Below are positions 42,055-52,127 of a stretch of 64,000 nt of DNA, in pieces. Position numbers and translations under genes: made by a program. The notes under the pieces are model-generated. The model saw nothing but the letters and a program-made list of their open reading frames with translations, did not search any database and had not been told where the DNA came from. Each line of letters opens with the position of its first letter. The stretch's first letter is position 1. The stretch lies in assembly GCF_900094595.1 (NCBI RefSeq), contig NZ_FMAD01000008.1:1-64000 (forward strand), in the 5' to 3' direction. The DNA is from Cupriavidus alkaliphilus. Its GTDB lineage: Bacteria > Pseudomonadota > Gammaproteobacteria > Burkholderiales > Burkholderiaceae.

Positions 42055-43475
42055 AAAAAACCCTGTTCCTGCAGGCCCCGTCCTTCGACGGCTTCGATGG
42101 CGGCGCCGGGTCGCGCTACCAGGCCAAGCGCGAGATCAAGTCGTTCTGGTACCCCACCTGGCTGGCGCAGCCGGCCGCGCTGGTGCCCGGCAGCCGCGTG
42201 CTCGATGCCCCGGCCGACGGCCTCACCGTGCAGCAGACGCTGGACATCGCGGCGGACTATGAACTGGTGATCATCCACACCAGCACGCCGTCGTTCCCCA
42301 CCGACGCCAGGTTCGCCGAGGCGCTGAAGCAGCGCCATCCCGGCGTGATGATCGGCATGGTCGGCGCCAAGCCCGCGGTCGATCCCGGCGGCACGCTGGG
42401 CGCGAGCGACGCCATCGACTTCGTCTGCCGCGAGGAATTCGACTATACCTGCCAGGACGTGGCCGCGGGCAAGCCGCTCAGGGACATCCTGGGGCTCAGC
42501 TATCGCCTGCCGGACGGCTCGCTCGAACACAACGGCCAGCGGCCGATGATCGAGGACATGGACGCGCTGCCGTTCGTCGCGCCGGTCTACCAGCGCGACC
42601 TGAAGATCGAGAACTACTTCATCGGCTACCTGAAGCATCCTTACGTGTCGATCTACACCGGCCGCGGCTGCCGTTCGCGCTGCACCTTCTGCCTGTGGCC
42701 GCAGACCGTGGGCGGGCACCGCTACCGTACCCGCTCGGCCGCAAGCGTGATCGCCGAGGTGAAATGGATCAAGGAGAACATGCCCGAGGTCAGGGAGATC
42801 ATGTTCGACGACGATACCTTCACCGACTTCAAGCCGCGCGTGGAAGAGATCGCGCGCGGACTGGGCCAGCTGGGGGTGACGTGGTCGTGCAACGCCAAGG
42901 CCAACGTGCCGTACAGCACGCTCAAGATCATGAAGGAAAACGGGCTGCGCCTGCTGCTGGTGGGCTACGAGTCCGGCGACGACCAGATCCTGCTGAACAT
43001 CAAGAAGGGCCTGCGCACCGACATCGCGCGCCGCTTTACCGAAGACTGCCGCAAGCTGGGCATCCAGATCCACGGCACCTTCATCCTGGGCCTGCCGGGC
43101 GAGACGCGCGAGACCATCGAAAAGACCATCGAGTACGCCAAGGAAATCAACCCGCACACCATCCAGGTCTCGCTGGCCGCGCCCTATCCCGGCACCACGC
43201 TGTACCGCCAGGCGGTGGAAAACGGCTGGCTCGAGGAGAACAAGGTCATCAACCTGGTCAACGACCAGGGCGTGCAGCTGGCGGCGATCAGCTATCCGCA
43301 CTTGTCAAAGGAGGAGATCTACCACGGCGTGGAGACCTTCTACAAGCGCTTCTACTTCCGCCCCGGCAAGATCTGGGAAATCGTGCGCGAGATGCTCGGC
43401 AGCTGGGACATGATGAAGCGGCGCCTGCGCGAAGGCGTGGAGTTCTTCCGCTTCCTGCGCTCGCACGAGGCCTGA
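42051..43475 (+). CDS. hpnJ: Hopanoid radical SAM enzyme HpnJ (cyclitol ether formation)
   Basis: A 474-residue B12-binding-type radical SAM protein. The N-terminal cobalamin-like Rossmann domain opens KKTLFLQAPSFDGFDGGAGS (about 3-140). The radical SAM domain has TGRGCRSRCTFCLWPQTVGG (C-x3-C-x2-C at about residues 206-213), IMFDDDTFTDFKPRVEEIA and LGLPGETRETIEKTI. ATG 42051 overlaps the hpnI stop. In Burkholderia work HpnJ converts the GlcN-type head group to the cyclitol ether by ring contraction. Confidence 0.94.
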   Translation: MKKTLFLQAPSFDGFDGGAGSRYQAKREIKSFWYPTWLAQPAALVPGSRVLDAPADGLTVQQTLDIAADYELVIIHTSTPSFPTDARFAEALKQRHPGVMIGMVGAKPAVDPGGTLGASDAIDFVCREEFDYTCQDVAAGKPLRDILGLSYRLPDGSLEHNGQRPMIEDMDALPFVAPVYQRDLKIENYFIGYLKHPYVSIYTGRGCRSRCTFCLWPQTVGGHRYRTRSAASVIAEVKWIKENMPEVREIMFDDDTFTDFKPRVEEIARGLGQLGVTWSCNAKANVPYSTLKIMKENGLRLLLVGYESGDDQILLNIKKGLRTDIARRFTEDCRKLGIQIHGTFILGLPGETRETIEKTIEYAKEINPHTIQVSLAAPYPGTTLYRQAVENGWLEENKVINLVNDQGVQLAAISYPHLSKEEIYHGVETFYKRFYFRPGKIWEIVREMLGSWDMMKRRLREGVEFFRFLRSHEA

Positions 43476-44329
43476 TCCTGGCCCGGGCGCTTTCCGCTGC
43501 GGCGCAACGCGCGCTGATCGTCACCGCCGACGACTTCGGGCTGCACCCGGCCGTCAACGAGGCGGTGGAACTGGCGCACCGCGACGGCGTGCTCAACGCC
43601 GCCAGCCTGATGGTGGGCGCGCCCGCGGTGGCGGATGCGGTCGCGCGCGCGCGCCGGCTGCCGGCGTTGCGCGTGGGCCTGCACGTGGTGCTGGCCGACG
43701 GCCCCGCCACCCTGCCGCGTGCGCGCATTCCCGCGCTGGTCGATGCGCACGGCCGTTTCGGCTCGGCCATGGCGCGGGACGGCTGCCGCTTCTTCTTCCT
43801 GCCCGCGGTGCGCCGCCAGCTCGCGGCCGAAATCCGCGCGCAGTTCGAGGCCTTCGCCGCCACCGGCCTGACGCTGGACCACGTCAATACGCACAAGCAT
43901 TTCCATCTGCATCCGACCGTGCTGTCGCTGATCCTCTCGATCGGGCGCGAGTACGGGCTGCGCGCGATGCGGCTGCCGCGCGAGGCGGGCGCGCCCTGGC
44001 TGCTGCGCCCATGGCTGGCGATGCTGCGCCGCCGGCTGGACCGCGCCGGCATTGCGCACAATGACTACGTGGTCGGCATCGCGCGCAGCGGCCAGATGGA
44101 CGAGGCCGCGCTGCTGCAAGCGCTGGCGCAACTGCCCGCGGGCGTGGGCGAGATCTACCTGCATCCGGCGATGGTTTCCGGCGCGGCCATCGCTGCGTCG
44201 ATGCACGGCTACCGTCACGCCGACGAACTCGCCGCGCTGCTGTCGCCGCGCGTGCGCGCCGCGCTGGAGCGGGCGGCCCACCGGCGCGGCGGCTTTGCCG
44301 ATGTGCTGGGCGGCAGGACACTCTGCTGA
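43472..44329 (+). CDS. hpnK: Hopanoid deacetylase HpnK (YdjC/ChbG family)
   Basis: A protein of about 285 residues related to YdjC carbohydrate deacetylases. It has RALIVTADDFGLHPAVNEAV (metal Asp), LRVGLHVVLADGPA, LTLDHVNTHKHFHLHPTV (His residues) and GVGEIYLHPAM. It removes the acetyl group from GlcNAc-hopanoid made by HpnI. No ATG, GTG or TTG is available in frame between the unrelated upstream frame and the conserved start. The likely initiators are CTG 43472 (overlapping the hpnJ stop as CTGA) or CTG 43478, which has GAGG seven bases upstream. The start is therefore uncertain, but the gene is clear. Confidence 0.88.
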   Translation: MILARALSAAAQRALIVTADDFGLHPAVNEAVELAHRDGVLNAASLMVGAPAVADAVARARRLPALRVGLHVVLADGPATLPRARIPALVDAHGRFGSAMARDGCRFFFLPAVRRQLAAEIRAQFEAFAATGLTLDHVNTHKHFHLHPTVLSLILSIGREYGLRAMRLPREAGAPWLLRPWLAMLRRRLDRAGIAHNDYVVGIARSGQMDEAALLQALAQLPAGVGEIYLHPAMVSGAAIAASMHGYRHADELAALLSPRVRAALERAAHRRGGFADVLGGRTLC

Positions 44330-44338
44330 CGATTGCCG

Positions 44339-45355
44339 ATGAAACGCCTGGCTTACCTGACCGGACTGCTGGGGCTGCTGGCGCTGACCGCGCTGGTGAT
44401 CCACCAGGGCGCCAGCGATATCGCCGCCGTGATGGCCCGGGGCGGCTGGCCGCTGTTGCTGCTGGTGCCGCTGCACGCGCTGCCGCTGCTGCTCGACGCG
44501 CAGGGCTGGCGCGTGCTGCTGACCTCCGCCGATCCCGACGAACGGGCCGGCGTCGGCTTCCTGTGGTGGGTCGCCGCGGTGCGCGAAGCGGTGGGCCGCC
44601 TGCTGCCCACGGTCGGCGTGGGCGGCGAGCTGGTCGGCATCCGCCTGACGCGGCTGCGCATCCACGACACCACCGCGGTCACCGCCAGCGTGGTGGTCGA
44701 AGTGATGGTGACGATGTTCTCGCAATACCTGTTCGCGGCCACCGGCGTGCTGATGCTGGTGGCCGCGCTGCAGCAGCGCGCCGGTGTTTGGATCATCCTG
44801 GCCGGCCTGCTGCTGTCGCTGCCGGTGCCGGTGCTGTTCGCGCTATCGCTGCGCCACGCCGCCTTGTTCGAGAAGCTCGAAGGCGCCGCGCGCCGGTTAT
44901 TCGGCGCCGACCACCGCGTCGTCGCGCTGATCGACGGCGCGCGGCTGGACGCGCATATCCGCGCGCTCAACCGGCGCCACCGCGAACTGGCGAAGGCCCT
45001 GGGCTGGCAACTGGCGGGGCTGCTCAGCGGCACGCTGGAGATCTGGCTGGCGCTGTGGCTGCTGGGCCATCCGGTGCCGTTCTGGCAGGCGCTGGCGATC
45101 GAGTCGCTGACGCAGGCCGCGCGCCACGTGGCGTTCTTCGTGCCGGCCGGGCTGGGCGTGCAGGACGCGGTGGTGATGCTGCTGGGCCAGGTGCTGGGGA
45201 TGAGCGCGGAGGTGGCGTTGGCGCTGGCGCTGGTCAAGCGCGCGCGCGAGATCCTGTTCGGGGTGCCGGCGCTGCTGTCATGGCAGTGGGTGGAACTGCG
45301 CCGCTGGCGGCGTGGCGGGGATCGCGGCGGGGATCGCGAACAGCGCGCGCCCTAG
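44339..45355 (+). CDS. hpnL: Hopanoid-associated membrane protein HpnL
   Basis: A 338-residue protein with about seven to eight transmembrane helices, of the UPF0104/lysylphosphatidylglycerol-synthase transmembrane type. Landmarks are WVAAVREAVGRLLPTVGVGG and HVAFFVPAGLGVQDAVVMLL near the C-terminal helices, both typical of the family. ATG 44339 follows nine bases after the hpnK stop. A transport or flipping role for hopanoids is assumed in the literature but not shown by sequence. The Arg/Gly-rich tail is unconserved. Confidence 0.88.
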   Translation: MKRLAYLTGLLGLLALTALVIHQGASDIAAVMARGGWPLLLLVPLHALPLLLDAQGWRVLLTSADPDERAGVGFLWWVAAVREAVGRLLPTVGVGGELVGIRLTRLRIHDTTAVTASVVVEVMVTMFSQYLFAATGVLMLVAALQQRAGVWIILAGLLLSLPVPVLFALSLRHAALFEKLEGAARRLFGADHRVVALIDGARLDAHIRALNRRHRELAKALGWQLAGLLSGTLEIWLALWLLGHPVPFWQALAIESLTQAARHVAFFVPAGLGVQDAVVMLLGQVLGMSAEVALALALVKRAREILFGVPALLSWQWVELRRWRRGGDRGGDREQRAP

Positions 45356-45377
45356 CGCGCCCACGTCAGCAGCCCGC

Positions 45378-46022
45378 TCAGATCTCCGACGCCTGCCGCG
45401 CGTTGTGCGTGGTCAGGTACTTCACCAGGCCGTCGACCCCGTTGCGCGCGACGATGTCGGCAAACTGCTTGCGGTACACCTCGATCAGCCACGCCCCCAT
45501 CATGTTGATGTCATAGATCTTCCAGCCGCTCGCGGTGCGCTGCAGCCGGTAGTCGATCTGCATCTCGTCGGCGTTGTTGATCACGCGCGTCTGCACCACC
45601 ACGTCGGCGGCGCCGCCGGCGGCCCTGGCCGGCTGGTAGCGGAACCTGACGTTCTGCTCGCGCAGTTGCGCCAGCGAGACCGCGTAGCTGCGCACCAGCA
45701 GCGTCTGGAACTGCTCGTAAAGTTGTTGCTGCTGCTCGGGGGTGGCCGTGCGCCAGGCGCCGCCCAGCGCCAGCCGCGTGGTGCGCTGGAAATCGGTATA
45801 GGGCAGGAATTGCTTCTGCACGACCGCGGTGATCTTGCCGAGGTCGCCGGCACGGGTCTCGGGCTGGGACTGGATGGTGCCGATCACGCCCTCCACCGCG
45901 GCCTGCACCAGCCGCTCGGGGCTGGCGCGCAGGTCGCCGGGCTGGACTGCCTGAGCGTGCACGACGGATGCCATGGCCATCGCCGCCAGCGGTGCCACGG
46001 AAAGCAAACGGTGAATCGTCAT
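45378..46022 (-). CDS. hpnM: Hopanoid-associated MlaC/Ttg2-like periplasmic protein HpnM
   Basis: A 214-residue exported lipid-binding protein of the MlaC (toluene-tolerance Ttg2D) family. The signal peptide covers residues 1-23 (ending VHAQ). The body has FLPYTDFQRTTRLALGGAWR and the C-terminal WKIYDINMMGAWLIEVYRKQ, the family's best-conserved segment. It is transcribed opposite to its neighbours, convergent with hpnL and divergent from hpnN. It could ferry hopanoids across the periplasm between HpnN and the outer membrane. Confidence 0.9.
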   Translation of the reverse strand: MTIHRLLSVAPLAAMAMASVVHAQAVQPGDLRASPERLVQAAVEGVIGTIQSQPETRAGDLGKITAVVQKQFLPYTDFQRTTRLALGGAWRTATPEQQQQLYEQFQTLLVRSYAVSLAQLREQNVRFRYQPARAAGGAADVVVQTRVINNADEMQIDYRLQRTASGWKIYDINMMGAWLIEVYRKQFADIVARNGVDGLVKYLTTHNARQASEI

Positions 46023-46202
46023 GGATGCAAGAGCGGGGAAACAACGGAAGACGGTGAAGCGGCGGCGCCGCGCTACCTGGCCGGCGCCGGCTGACAGTGT
46101 ATAGCGGATCCGCCCGCATCGCGGCCGCGCCGGCGCCGCATGGCGCATGCGGCACCGCGCCAGCCGATATACTCGCGGTTCGTGCTCCTTCCGGATCCGT
46201 CC

Positions 46203-48839
46203 ATGCTGACTTCGCTGCTGACACGCATCGTCCGGCTTGCCACCGCCTGGCCGTGGCGCGTCATCCTGCTGGCGGCACTGCTGACGGCGGCCAGCGGCAT
46301 CTACGTGGCCCGCAACTTTGCCATCAACACCGACATCGGCCGCCTGCTGGATTCCGACGCGCCGTGGGCGCTGCGCGACGAGGCCATCGCCAAGGCTTTT
46401 CCCCAGCGCGGCCAGCTGATCCTTGCGGTGGTGCAGGCGCCGGCCGCCGAGCTCGCCGATGCCGCCGCCGATGCGCTGGCCGAAGCCTTGCGCCGGCAGC
46501 CGGCGCGCTTCACCGCGGTCAGCCAGCCCGGCGGCGGCGCCTTCTTCGCGCGCAACGGCCTGCTGTTCGCCGGCACCGATGAAGTCAACCAGCTGACGCA
46601 GCAACTGACGCAGGCGCGCCCGCTGCTCAACGCCCTCGCGCACGACCCGACGCTGCGCGGACTGTCGGATGTGCTCACCACCACGCTGGCGCTGCCGCTG
46701 CAGATGGGGCAGGTCAAGCTGGGCGACATGGCAGGGCTGATGGGCAGCAGCGCGCGCACGCTGGACCAGGTGCTGGCCGGCAAGCCGGCCGCGCTGTCGT
46801 GGGCGGGGCTGCTCGACGACAGCCTCAAGCCCGGCCCCGACGGCCAGGTCTACCGCTACGTCGCGCTCAGCCCCGTCCTCGACTACAGCGACCTCAAGGC
46901 CGGCGCCGCGGCCGCGCGCGCGATCCGCCACGCCGCGGACGAGCTGCAGCTGGCGCAGCGCTACCAGGCGTCGGTGCGCCTGACCGGGCCGCAGGCGCTG
47001 GCCGACGATGAGTTCGCCTCGGTCAGCGACGGTGCCGCGCTCAACGGCGTGCTGACGGTGCTGGCCGTGGTGCTGATCCTGTGGCTGGCGCTGCGTTCGG
47101 CGCGGCTGATCGTGGCGGTGCTGGCGAGCCTGTTCGCCGGGCTGCTGATCACTGCCGCGCTGGGGCTGGCCATGGTGGGCGCGCTGAACATGATCTCGGT
47201 GGCCTTCGCGGTGCTGTTCGTCGGGCTGGGGGTGGACTTCGGCATCCAGTTCGGCGTGCGCTACCGCGCCGAGCGCCATGACCGCGACCATATCGTCGAT
47301 GCCCTGGGCCTGGCCGCGCGCGCCGTCGGCGCGCCGCTAGCGCTGGCCGCCGCGGCCACGGCGGCGGCGTTCTTCTGCTTCCTGCCCACCGACTACCGCG
47401 GCGTGGCCGAGCTGGGCCTGATTGCCGGCGTCGGCATGATGGTGGCGTTCGCCACCACCTTCACGTTGCTGCCGGCGCTGATCGCGGTGCTCAGGCCCGG
47501 CGGCGAATCCGCGTCGCCCGGCTTTGCCTGGCTGGCGCCGGCGGACCGCTTCTTCGACCGCTACCGCAAGCCGGTGCTGCTGGTGACGCTGCTCGCCATC
47601 CTGGCGGGCGCGCCGCTGCTGCCGCACCTGCGCTTCGACTTCGACCCGCTGCACCTGAAGGACCCGCAGTCCGAATCGATGGCCACGCTGCTGTCGCTCC
47701 AGGACGCGCCGCAGGCCGGCACCGACGATGTCAGCGTGCTGGCGCCGTCGCTGCCGGCCGCGCACGCGCTTGCGGGCCAGCTTGCCGCGCTGCCCGAAGT
47801 CGCGCGCGCGATCACGCTGCAGAGCTTTATTCCCGACGACCAGCCGCCCAAGCTGCAGGCCATCGCCCAGGCCTCGGCCGCGCTGCTGCCGGCGCTGACG
47901 CAGCCCGCCGCGGCGCCCGCCACCGACGGCGCGCGCGTCAATGCGCTGCGCAACGCCGCGCGGCAACTGGCCATCGCCGCTGACGAACATCCCGGACCGG
48001 GCGCCGCCGAAGCGGCGCACCTGTCCGCCACGCTGAAAAAGCTGGCCAGCACGGATGCGCCTACGCGCGACCGCGCCGAGCGCGCCATCGCGTTGCCGCT
48101 GCAGCTGGCACTGGCAAAACTGAAGCTGGCGCTGACGCCGCAAGCGGTCAGCCAGCAGACGCTGCCGCCCGAGCTGGTGCGCGACTGGATTGCCCCGGAC
48201 GGGCGCGCGCTGGTCAACGTCAGCCCCCGGCTGCCGCCGCCCGCCAGCGCACAGCGCGAAGCCGCGCTGGCACGCTTTATCGCCGCGGTGCAGCGCGTGG
48301 CGCCCGCCGCCACGGGCGGACCGATCTCGATCCGCGGCTCGGCCGATACCATCATGACCGCGTTTGCGCAGGCAGGTGCCTGGGCGGTGCTGTCGATCAC
48401 CATCCTGCTGTGGATCACGCTGCGCCGCTTCGGCGACGTGCTGCGCACGCTGATCCCGCTGCTGGTATCGGCCATCGTCACGCTGGAGCTGTGCGTGGTG
48501 TTCGGCATTGCGCTGAACTTCGCCAACGTGATCGCGCTGCCGCTGCTGCTGGGCGTGGGCGTCGCCTTCAAGATCTACTACGTGATTGCGTGGCGGCACG
48601 GCAAGACCCAGTTGCTGCAGTCCAGCCTGACGCACGCCGTGCTGTACAGCGCCGCGACCACCGCCGTCGCCTTCGGCAGCCTGTGGCTGTCACAGCATCC
48701 CGGTACCGCCAGCATGGGCAAGTTGCTGGCGCTGGCGCTGGCCTGCACGCTGGTCGGCGCGGTGTTCTTCCAGCCGATCCTGATGGGCCGTCCGCGCGCG
48801 GATGACCCTCTCGGACCAGACCAGCCCGCCCGGCCCTGA
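46203..48839 (+). CDS. hpnN: Hopanoid RND transporter HpnN
   Basis: An 878-residue RND/MMPL-type transporter with 12 helices in two halves. Helix 1 is [20 protein letters not shown], and the first periplasmic domain has [18 protein letters not shown]. The first helix bundle reads [20 protein letters not shown] (helix 4 GxxxD motif), and the second has [20 protein letters not shown]. HpnN carries hopanoids from inner to outer membrane in Rhodopseudomonas and Burkholderia. ATG 46203 is the first start after a TATACT sequence at 46168-46173 that may be its -10. mlaA follows closely. Confidence 0.93.
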   Translation: MLTSLLTRIVRLATAWPWRVILLAALLTAASGIYVARNFAINTDIGRLLDSDAPWALRDEAIAKAFPQRGQLILAVVQAPAAELADAAADALAEALRRQPARFTAVSQPGGGAFFARNGLLFAGTDEVNQLTQQLTQARPLLNALAHDPTLRGLSDVLTTTLALPLQMGQVKLGDMAGLMGSSARTLDQVLAGKPAALSWAGLLDDSLKPGPDGQVYRYVALSPVLDYSDLKAGAAAARAIRHAADELQLAQRYQASVRLTGPQALADDEFASVSDGAALNGVLTVLAVVLILWLALRSARLIVAVLASLFAGLLITAALGLAMVGALNMISVAFAVLFVGLGVDFGIQFGVRYRAERHDRDHIVDALGLAARAVGAPLALAAAATAAAFFCFLPTDYRGVAELGLIAGVGMMVAFATTFTLLPALIAVLRPGGESASPGFAWLAPADRFFDRYRKPVLLVTLLAILAGAPLLPHLRFDFDPLHLKDPQSESMATLLSLQDAPQAGTDDVSVLAPSLPAAHALAGQLAALPEVARAITLQSFIPDDQPPKLQAIAQASAALLPALTQPAAAPATDGARVNALRNAARQLAIAADEHPGPGAAEAAHLSATLKKLASTDAPTRDRAERAIALPLQLALAKLKLALTPQAVSQQTLPPELVRDWIAPDGRALVNVSPRLPPPASAQREAALARFIAAVQRVAPAATGGPISIRGSADTIMTAFAQAGAWAVLSITILLWITLRRFGDVLRTLIPLLVSAIVTLELCVVFGIALNFANVIALPLLLGVGVAFKIYYVIAWRHGKTQLLQSSLTHAVLYSAATTAVAFGSLWLSQHPGTASMGKLLALALACTLVGAVFFQPILMGRPRADDPLGPDQPARP

Positions 48840-48878
48840 ACGCGCTTGCCGTCCGCGCGACCGACCCTCCTTGTCTCG

Positions 48879-49685
48879 ATGCCCGCTGCGCTTCGCTTTC
48901 CGACACTCGCCACGACCGCCATCGCCGCGACCCTGCTCGCGGGCTGCGCCACCGGCCCGCAAGCCAGTCCGGACGATCCGCTGGAGCCGATGAACCGCGC
49001 CATCTTCACCGTCAACGACAAGCTGGACCAGTATGTGGCGGTGCCGGTGGCCAAGGGCTACAAGGCGGTCACGCCAGAGCCGGTGCGCGCGGCGGTCAGC
49101 AATTTCTATTCGAACCTCGCGGACATCGGCAACTTCGCCAACAACCTGCTGCAGGGCAAGGGCGTGGCGGCGGCGGAGAGTTTTATGCGGGTGGCGATGA
49201 ATTCCGTGCTGGGCATCGGTGGGCTGATCGATATCGCCACGCCCGCCGGGCTATCGAAGCACTCGCAGGACTTCGGGCTGACGCTGGGCACATGGGGCGT
49301 GCCGTCAGGGCCCTACCTGGTGCTGCCGCTGTTCGGCCCCAGCTCGTTGCGCGACGGCGCGGGCCTGTATGTGAATTTCTGGTTCGATCCCGCCACCTAT
49401 GCCGAGCCGGCGGTACGCAACTCGCTCTACGGGATGAACGTGGTCGACGTGCGCACCAACCTGCTGGGCGCGACCGACCTGCTCCGGCTGGCGGCGCTGG
49501 ACAAGTACGCCTTTGTGCGCGACGCGTACCTGCAGCGGCGGCGCTACCTGCTCGGCCAGAACACCGCGCTGCCAGACTACGGGGATGACGAGGACGCCGG
49601 CGCGGAACCGGTGCCGGCAGCACCTGCAGCCCCCGCCGGAACGCCGGCGCCCGCGCAGCCGCAGGCGCCGCGCCGAGGCGCTTAG
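48879..49685 (+). CDS. mlaA: MlaA/VacJ family outer-membrane lipoprotein
   Basis: A 268-residue lipoprotein with lipobox LLAG-C (Cys23). It carries the MlaA hallmarks DPLEPMNRAIFTVNDKLDQY, NFYSNLADIGNFANNLLQGK, DFGLTLGTWGVPSGPYLVLP and GPSSLRDGAGLYVN, and ends in an Ala/Pro-rich tail. MlaA removes lipids from the outer leaflet. Its link to hpnN and hpnM suggests a hopanoid-dedicated trafficking line parallel to Mla. ATG 48879 gives a good signal peptide; TTG 48846 would add eleven residues. Its stop overlaps the convergent FKBP gene by 4 nt. Confidence 0.92.
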   Translation: MPAALRFPTLATTAIAATLLAGCATGPQASPDDPLEPMNRAIFTVNDKLDQYVAVPVAKGYKAVTPEPVRAAVSNFYSNLADIGNFANNLLQGKGVAAAESFMRVAMNSVLGIGGLIDIATPAGLSKHSQDFGLTLGTWGVPSGPYLVLPLFGPSSLRDGAGLYVNFWFDPATYAEPAVRNSLYGMNVVDVRTNLLGATDLLRLAALDKYAFVRDAYLQRRRYLLGQNTALPDYGDDEDAGAEPVPAAPAAPAGTPAPAQPQAPRRGA

Positions 49686-50116
49686 CTACCGATACCCAGC
49701 AGCACCACCTCGAAGGTCAGCGTGGCGTTCGGCGGGATCGTGCCCGGCACGCCGCGCGCACCGTAGGCGGTGCCCGGCGGGCAGGTCAGGCGGGCCTTGC
49801 CCCCCACCTGCATGGCCTGCACGCCCTCGGTCCAGCACGGGATCACGCGATTGAGCGGAAACGAGATGGGCTGGCCGCGCTTGTACGAGCTGTCGAATTC
49901 GGTGCCGTCCGCAAGCGTGCCGCGGTAGTGCACCTGTACCGTGTCGGTGGCCTTGGGCGAGGCGCCGGTGCCCTTGATCAGGTGCTGGATGGCCATGCCC
50001 GACGCCAGCGTCTGCGGCGCCGACGCCGCGGCGGCAGGCGCCGAAGCGGCCGGCCCGGCAGCGCAGGCAGCGCCGGCAAGGGTCAGGGTGCCAAGGAAAA
50101 GCGCGAGTGTTTTCAT
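49682..50116 (-). CDS. FKBP-type peptidyl-prolyl isomerase, exported
   Basis: A 144-residue protein. A signal peptide (1-19, ending ACA) and an Ala/Pro/Ser-rich linker precede one FKBP domain (about 40-144). Conserved pieces are VQVHYRGTLADGTEFDSSYK, FPLNRVIPCWTEGVQAMQVG and YGARGVPGTIPPNATLTFEV. It likely helps folding of envelope proteins. It is divergent from the TPR gene and convergent with mlaA. Confidence 0.92.
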   Translation of the reverse strand: MKTLALFLGTLTLAGAACAAGPAASAPAAAASAPQTLASGMAIQHLIKGTGASPKATDTVQVHYRGTLADGTEFDSSYKRGQPISFPLNRVIPCWTEGVQAMQVGGKARLTCPPGTAYGARGVPGTIPPNATLTFEVVLLGIGS

Positions 50117-50324
50117 GGAAGGCCTGCTCTCGAGGTCGTGATTGGGGATGCGGCAGTTTAACCGACGCGCGCCGCCGGTATGGCGGCGGCGGCATATCGC
50201 GCACCGCGGCCGCGCCGCCCGCAGGCATGGTGCGCCGCACCGAGCCGCAACCGTTACACCGGGCGTTTTGCCGTCTACGATGGTTCGTGACAGCCCGCTG
50301 CCGCGCGGGCGCACGGAGATGGTC

Positions 50325-51659
50325 ATGGCACTGACGGATTCCAGGGACCTCGCGGTCTCGACCTTGAACACGCGCTCGGTGGCGCAGTACGAGACCGCCC
50401 TGCGCCTGCTGAACGGCTATTACGGCGACCCGCTCGCCGTGATCGACGCGGCGCTGGCCGACGACCCCGGCTTCGCCATGGGCCACGCGCTGCGGGCCGC
50501 GCTGATGGTGACCTCCGGCGACGGCACCGCCGAGCCCATGCTGCGCCAGAGCGTCGAGGCCGGCGAAGCGCTGCACGCCCGCGCCAACGAGCGCGAGCGC
50601 CGCCATATCGCCGCGGCGCGTGCCTGGCTCGACGGCGATTTCGAGCGCGCCGTGCGGTGCTATGGCGACATCGTGATCGATTATCCACGCGACCTGCTGG
50701 CGCTGCAGACCGCGCACCTGGGCGACTTCCTGCTGGGCCAGTCGACCATGCTGCGCGACCGCGTGGCGCAGGCGCTGCCGCACTGGGATGCCGGCATGCC
50801 CGGCTACGGCTACGTGCTCGGCATGCACGCGTTCGGCCTGGAAGAGACCCACCTCTACGAGCGTGCCGAGGAAGCCGGACGGCGCGCGCTGGAATGCCAG
50901 CCGCGCGATCCGTGGGCGGTGCACGCGGTGGCGCACGTGATGGAGATGCAGGGCCGGCTCGCCGACGGCATTGCCTGGCTCGAAGGCCGGCGCCAGGACT
51001 GGGCCGACGACAACATGCTGGCGGTGCATAACTGGTGGCACCTGGCGCTGTTCCTGCTGGAAGACGGCCGGACCGAAGAGGTGCTGGCGCTGTACGACCG
51101 GGCCATCAGCCGGCCCGCGCCGGCGATCGCGCTGGACCTGGTCGATGCCTCCGCGCTGCTGTGGCGGCTGCACCTGCGCGGCGTGGACGTGGGCCGGCGC
51201 TGGCATGCAGTGGCGGATGACTGGCTCGGCCGCGGCGCGGCCGGCTATTACGCCTTCAACGACGTGCATGCGGTGATGGCCAGCCTGGGCGCGCAACGCC
51301 CCGCGGCGGCCGACCAGGTGCGCGCCGCGCTGGAGCGGGCCGCGCTTGGCAATGGCACCAATGCGATGATGTCGCGCGAGGTGGGGCTGCCGGTGGCCGA
51401 TGGCCTGATCGCATTCGCGCAGGGCGATTACGCCACCGCCATCGAGCTGCTGATGCCGGTGCGCCTGGTGGCCCACCGCTTCGGCGGCAGCCACGCGCAG
51501 CGCGACGTGATCGGCCTGACTCTGCTCGAAGCGGCGCTGCGCAGCGGCAGCGGCAACCTGGCGCTCGCGCTCACGGCCGAGCGCGCCGCGCTCAAGCCCG
51601 TCAGCGCCAGCCTGCGCCGGCTGGTGCAGCGCGCCGACACCTGCCGCGCGCAACCCTGA
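50325..51659 (+). CDS. Tetratricopeptide-repeat protein (TTC38-like)
   Basis: A 444-residue all-helical protein with no signal peptide. Repeats of 34-residue helical pairs are visible (for example ALRLLNGYYGDPLAVIDAAL, RAWLDGDFERAVRCYGDIVI, WAVHAVAHVMEMQGRLADGI). The segment HVMEMQGRLADGIAWLEGR and later HNWWHLALFLLEDGR match the TTC38 family found in many bacteria. ATG 50325 is preferred because GGAG lies six bases upstream; ATG 50319 sits on the ribosome site itself. Function unknown; no operon partner is evident. Confidence 0.83.
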   Translation: MALTDSRDLAVSTLNTRSVAQYETALRLLNGYYGDPLAVIDAALADDPGFAMGHALRAALMVTSGDGTAEPMLRQSVEAGEALHARANERERRHIAAARAWLDGDFERAVRCYGDIVIDYPRDLLALQTAHLGDFLLGQSTMLRDRVAQALPHWDAGMPGYGYVLGMHAFGLEETHLYERAEEAGRRALECQPRDPWAVHAVAHVMEMQGRLADGIAWLEGRRQDWADDNMLAVHNWWHLALFLLEDGRTEEVLALYDRAISRPAPAIALDLVDASALLWRLHLRGVDVGRRWHAVADDWLGRGAAGYYAFNDVHAVMASLGAQRPAAADQVRAALERAALGNGTNAMMSREVGLPVADGLIAFAQGDYATAIELLMPVRLVAHRFGGSHAQRDVIGLTLLEAALRSGSGNLALALTAERAALKPVSASLRRLVQRADTCRAQP

Positions 51660-51733
51660 AAACACAGGGCCGGCGCGGCGGCAAGGTCAGGAATCGGCGC
51701 CTATACTGCACGAGTCCTGACCGGAGACCCGCC

Positions 51734-52114
51734 ATGCCCAGCATCCGCGCCCTGTTCCGCCCCGCCCTGTTCCTCCCCGCCCTGAGCGCCGCCGCCCTGG
51801 CCATGGCGGCCGTGCCGGCCATCGCCCACCATGGCTGGTCCACCTATGACGAGACCAGGCCCCTGACGCTGACCGGCAAGATTGTCGAAAGCCATTACGA
51901 GAACCCGCACGCGCACATCCGCATCGACGCCGGCGGCAAGCGCTGGCTCGCGGTGCTGGCCCCCGTGTCGCGCATGGAAGCGCGCGGCGCGACCTCGGAC
52001 AAGGTCGCGGTGGGCCGCGAGGTCACGCTGGTCGGCTACGCCAGCAAGGAAAAGCCGGACGAACTGCGCGCCGAGCGCATCACCGTGGACGGCAAGACGG
52101 TCGAGCTGCGCTGA
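51734..52114 (+). CDS. Periplasmic protein, DUF6152-like
   Basis: A 126-residue exported protein. The signal peptide ends near residue 31 (AIA) and the mature part opens HHGWSTYDETRPLTLTGKIV. The rest is a small beta-barrel-like fold ('E-x-x-Y-x-N-P-H-A-x-I-x-I', then 'VGREVTLVGYASKEKPDELR'). The His-His start is typical of the family and could bind metal. It precedes the small membrane protein gene by 13 nt. Confidence 0.8.
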   Translation: MPSIRALFRPALFLPALSAAALAMAAVPAIAHHGWSTYDETRPLTLTGKIVESHYENPHAHIRIDAGGKRWLAVLAPVSRMEARGATSDKVAVGREVTLVGYASKEKPDELRAERITVDGKTVELR

Positions 52115-52127
52115 GCCCGCACGCCGC

